Shown in pieces: positions 15,719 through 17,121 of a DNA stretch of 17,121 bases. The position numbers were made by a program, and so were the translations under genes. The stretch lies in assembly GCA_002337545.1 (NCBI GenBank), contig DDGE01000066.1, forward strand, positions 3,404 through 20,524, in the 5' to 3' direction. Positions within the stretch are counted from its first letter, which is position 1, and every line of letters begins with the position of its first letter. Source of the stretch: Phycisphaerales bacterium UBA1910. GTDB lineage: Bacteria; Planctomycetota; Phycisphaerae; Phycisphaerales; UBA1924. The notes beneath the pieces are model-generated. The model was not told the DNA's origin, ran no database searches, and saw only the letters and a list, made by a program, of their open reading frames with translations.

Positions 15719-17121
15719 TCATTCTTCGATCGGCTCAAGCGTTTCCGGATCGCGTGTAGGGAGCCGAGTGGCCTTGCCGCCAGAGAACTCGTCCATCGTC
15801 GCAACCCGGTTCGGATCTGCTTCAGAATCCGCGTTACCCTTTTTGATCTCATCCCATGGGCCTACAACGAGAATAACCGCATCTTCAGGGTGAAGGTACT
15901 CATTGGCGGCCTTCTGAACCATCTCCGGCGTCACAGCACGGACCTGGTCTCGGTAACTCTGCCAGTACCCTTCGGGGCGATCGGTTCGCTCGTCGTTCAT
16001 GAAGATCCCGAGCATCGCTCCCTTGGATTCAAAGTTACGCGGGAATGTTTCGATCAGGTTATTCTGGATCGTTTCCAGCTCGTCCGTTGTAACAGGTTCA
16101 GTCTGGATTCGTTCAAACTCGTCGAAGACCAGACGCGTTGCGAGCGCGGTCGTCGGAGTCTTCGTGAAGAAATATGACGCGAAAATCCCAGGATAATCAA
16201 CGCGGGTCTGCATAAAGGAACCCGCCGTGTACGCCAGGCCTTCACGAGTACGGACTGAGTTCGTGATACGGGATGTGAAGCCTGAACCACCAAGTATCTG
16301 GTTCATCACTTCCGCCTCGATCGCATTGGGATCGTCACGGGTGAGACTCCGATGACCAACCAGAACCTGCACCTGAGGCTGGTCCTTCTCGTAGTAGTAC
16401 ACGCCGGGCTCGAAGGAGTGCGTCGGCGCGGGTGCGTCTGGGGCCTCTGGCTTTGCTTCCCACCCGCTGAGATGCTCTTCGAGGAATGCGAGCATCTCCT
16501 GTTCCTCAAAGTCGCCTGTCACAGCAATCATCAGATTACCTGGATGGAAGATCTGTTCGTGAAAATCATGAAGATCGTCCGTTGTGATGGATTCAAGCGA
16601 CGCTCGCGTTGGCTGACGCGACTCGTGATGATCTTCCCCCCACATCAGGTAGTTGAACTCACGCAATGCGATCGCGAGCCCGTTGTCATCACGCGCCTTC
16701 AACCCCTCAAGCGCCTGCCCACGGAGAGTTTCCAGACGCCCCTCGTCAAAGCGAGGATTGCGGAGCATGTCCATGAACAGCTCGAATGAGCGATCGAGAT
16801 TGCTCGTCAGTGTATCGACCCGTGCACTCGCCGATGTTGCACCAACCCCCACGGAAACATCCGCCGCAAGGAAGTCAAACTCTTCATCGAGCTCACTCGG
16901 TGCCATCATTGAAGAACCACCGGTACGAATCATCTGCCCGGTCATCGCGGAAAGACCGGCCTTGTCCACTGGCTCGAGGTACCCGCCACCCTTGAAACTG
17001 AAACGAATCTGCACGAGAGGGAACTCGTTGCTCGGTGCCATGTACACCGGAACGCCGTTGGATAGCTCGTGCCGGAACTCGTCCGCACTCGGAGGCACAA
17101 AGTTGAGTGCCTCAAACTCAA
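15719..17121 (-). CDS. M16-family peptidase-like protein, non-catalytic subunit (5' end outside window)
   Basis: The frame is open to the right edge of the window; residues before the first GTG (17098) read FEALNF, typical of the run-in to such proteins, so the start lies outside. At least 466 residues are visible. Counted from 17098, the N-terminal M16 fold begins at ELSNGVPVYM (11-20). Where active members have the zinc motif HxxEH, this one reads KAGLSAMTGQMIRTGG (46-61) with no His pair, so it cannot bind zinc. The second M16 domain keeps GSGFTSR (271-277) and VRTREGLAY (282-290), the Arg/Tyr motif that binds substrate in the non-catalytic partner of two-subunit M16B enzymes. A zinc-binding M16 partner is therefore expected immediately upstream, beyond 17121. 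No signal peptide is visible in the part present. Confidence 0.9.
   Translation of the reverse strand, partial: EFEALNFVPPSADEFRHELSNGVPVYMAPSNEFPLVQIRFSFKGGGYLEPVDKAGLSAMTGQMIRTGGSSMMAPSELDEEFDFLAADVSVGVGATSASARVDTLTSNLDRSFELFMDMLRNPRFDEGRLETLRGQALEGLKARDDNGLAIALREFNYLMWGEDHHESRQPTRASLESITTDDLHDFHEQIFHPGNLMIAVTGDFEEQEMLAFLEEHLSGWEAKPEAPDAPAPTHSFEPGVYYYEKDQPQVQVLVGHRSLTRDDPNAIEAEVMNQILGGSGFTSRITNSVRTREGLAYTAGSFMQTRVDYPGIFASYFFTKTPTTALATRLVFDEFERIQTEPVTTDELETIQNNLIETFPRNFESKGAMLGIFMNDERTDRPEGYWQSYRDQVRAVTPEMVQKAANEYLHPEDAVILVVGPWDEIKKGNADSEADPNRVATMDEFSGGKATRLPTRDPETLEPIEE

Overview
The window looks like a chromosomal segment of a planctomycete of the Phycisphaerae type. Three things point there: a secreted protein ending in the two-loop dockerin tail with a terminal Gly-Cys-Pro (repeated 'LNFFDVS' loops) that is common in Phycisphaerales; an ECF sigma factor coupled to a large membrane Ser/Thr kinase with TPRs; and a small ORF plus DUF2924 pair of the kind that often sits beside serine recombinases. 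GC content is moderately high and genes face both ways. All assignments are by reading the sequence; no database search was possible.

Layout: (1) 41-2935, minus: a secreted multidomain zinc metalloprotease (protease, PA14-like domain, two PPC-like domains, Ca-binding Asp/Asn loops, dockerin tail). (2) 3105-6415, minus: a two-gene signalling unit, an ECF sigma factor followed with a one-base TGATG overlap by a transmembrane PknB-type kinase with C-terminal TPRs. (3) 6416-7904: an accessory-looking stretch with a 74-aa ORF and a DUF2924 gene, translationally coupled by ATGA, but without the recombinase that normally accompanies them; gaps of about 420 and 345 bases on either side carry no recognisable gene. 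(4) 7936-8009, minus: an initiator tRNA (CAU) followed by a hairpin terminator. (5) 8209-15562: two convergent, signal-peptide-bearing Tricorn-like S41 proteases of different active-site subtypes that share one bidirectional terminator. (6) 15719 to the right edge, minus: an M16-family protein lacking the zinc motif, truncated by the window, separated from the second Tricorn gene by a hairpin terminator or attenuator.

Functionally the window is dominated by extracytoplasmic proteolysis: a dockerin-tagged metalloprotease, two exported Tricorn-like peptidases and an M16 non-catalytic subunit whose zinc-binding partner is expected just outside the window. The sigma-kinase pair is a separate sensing module. 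The most discussable parts are the orphan DUF2924 pair, the exported Tricorn pair with acidic linkers and an inserted beta domain, and the dockerin-tagged protease.
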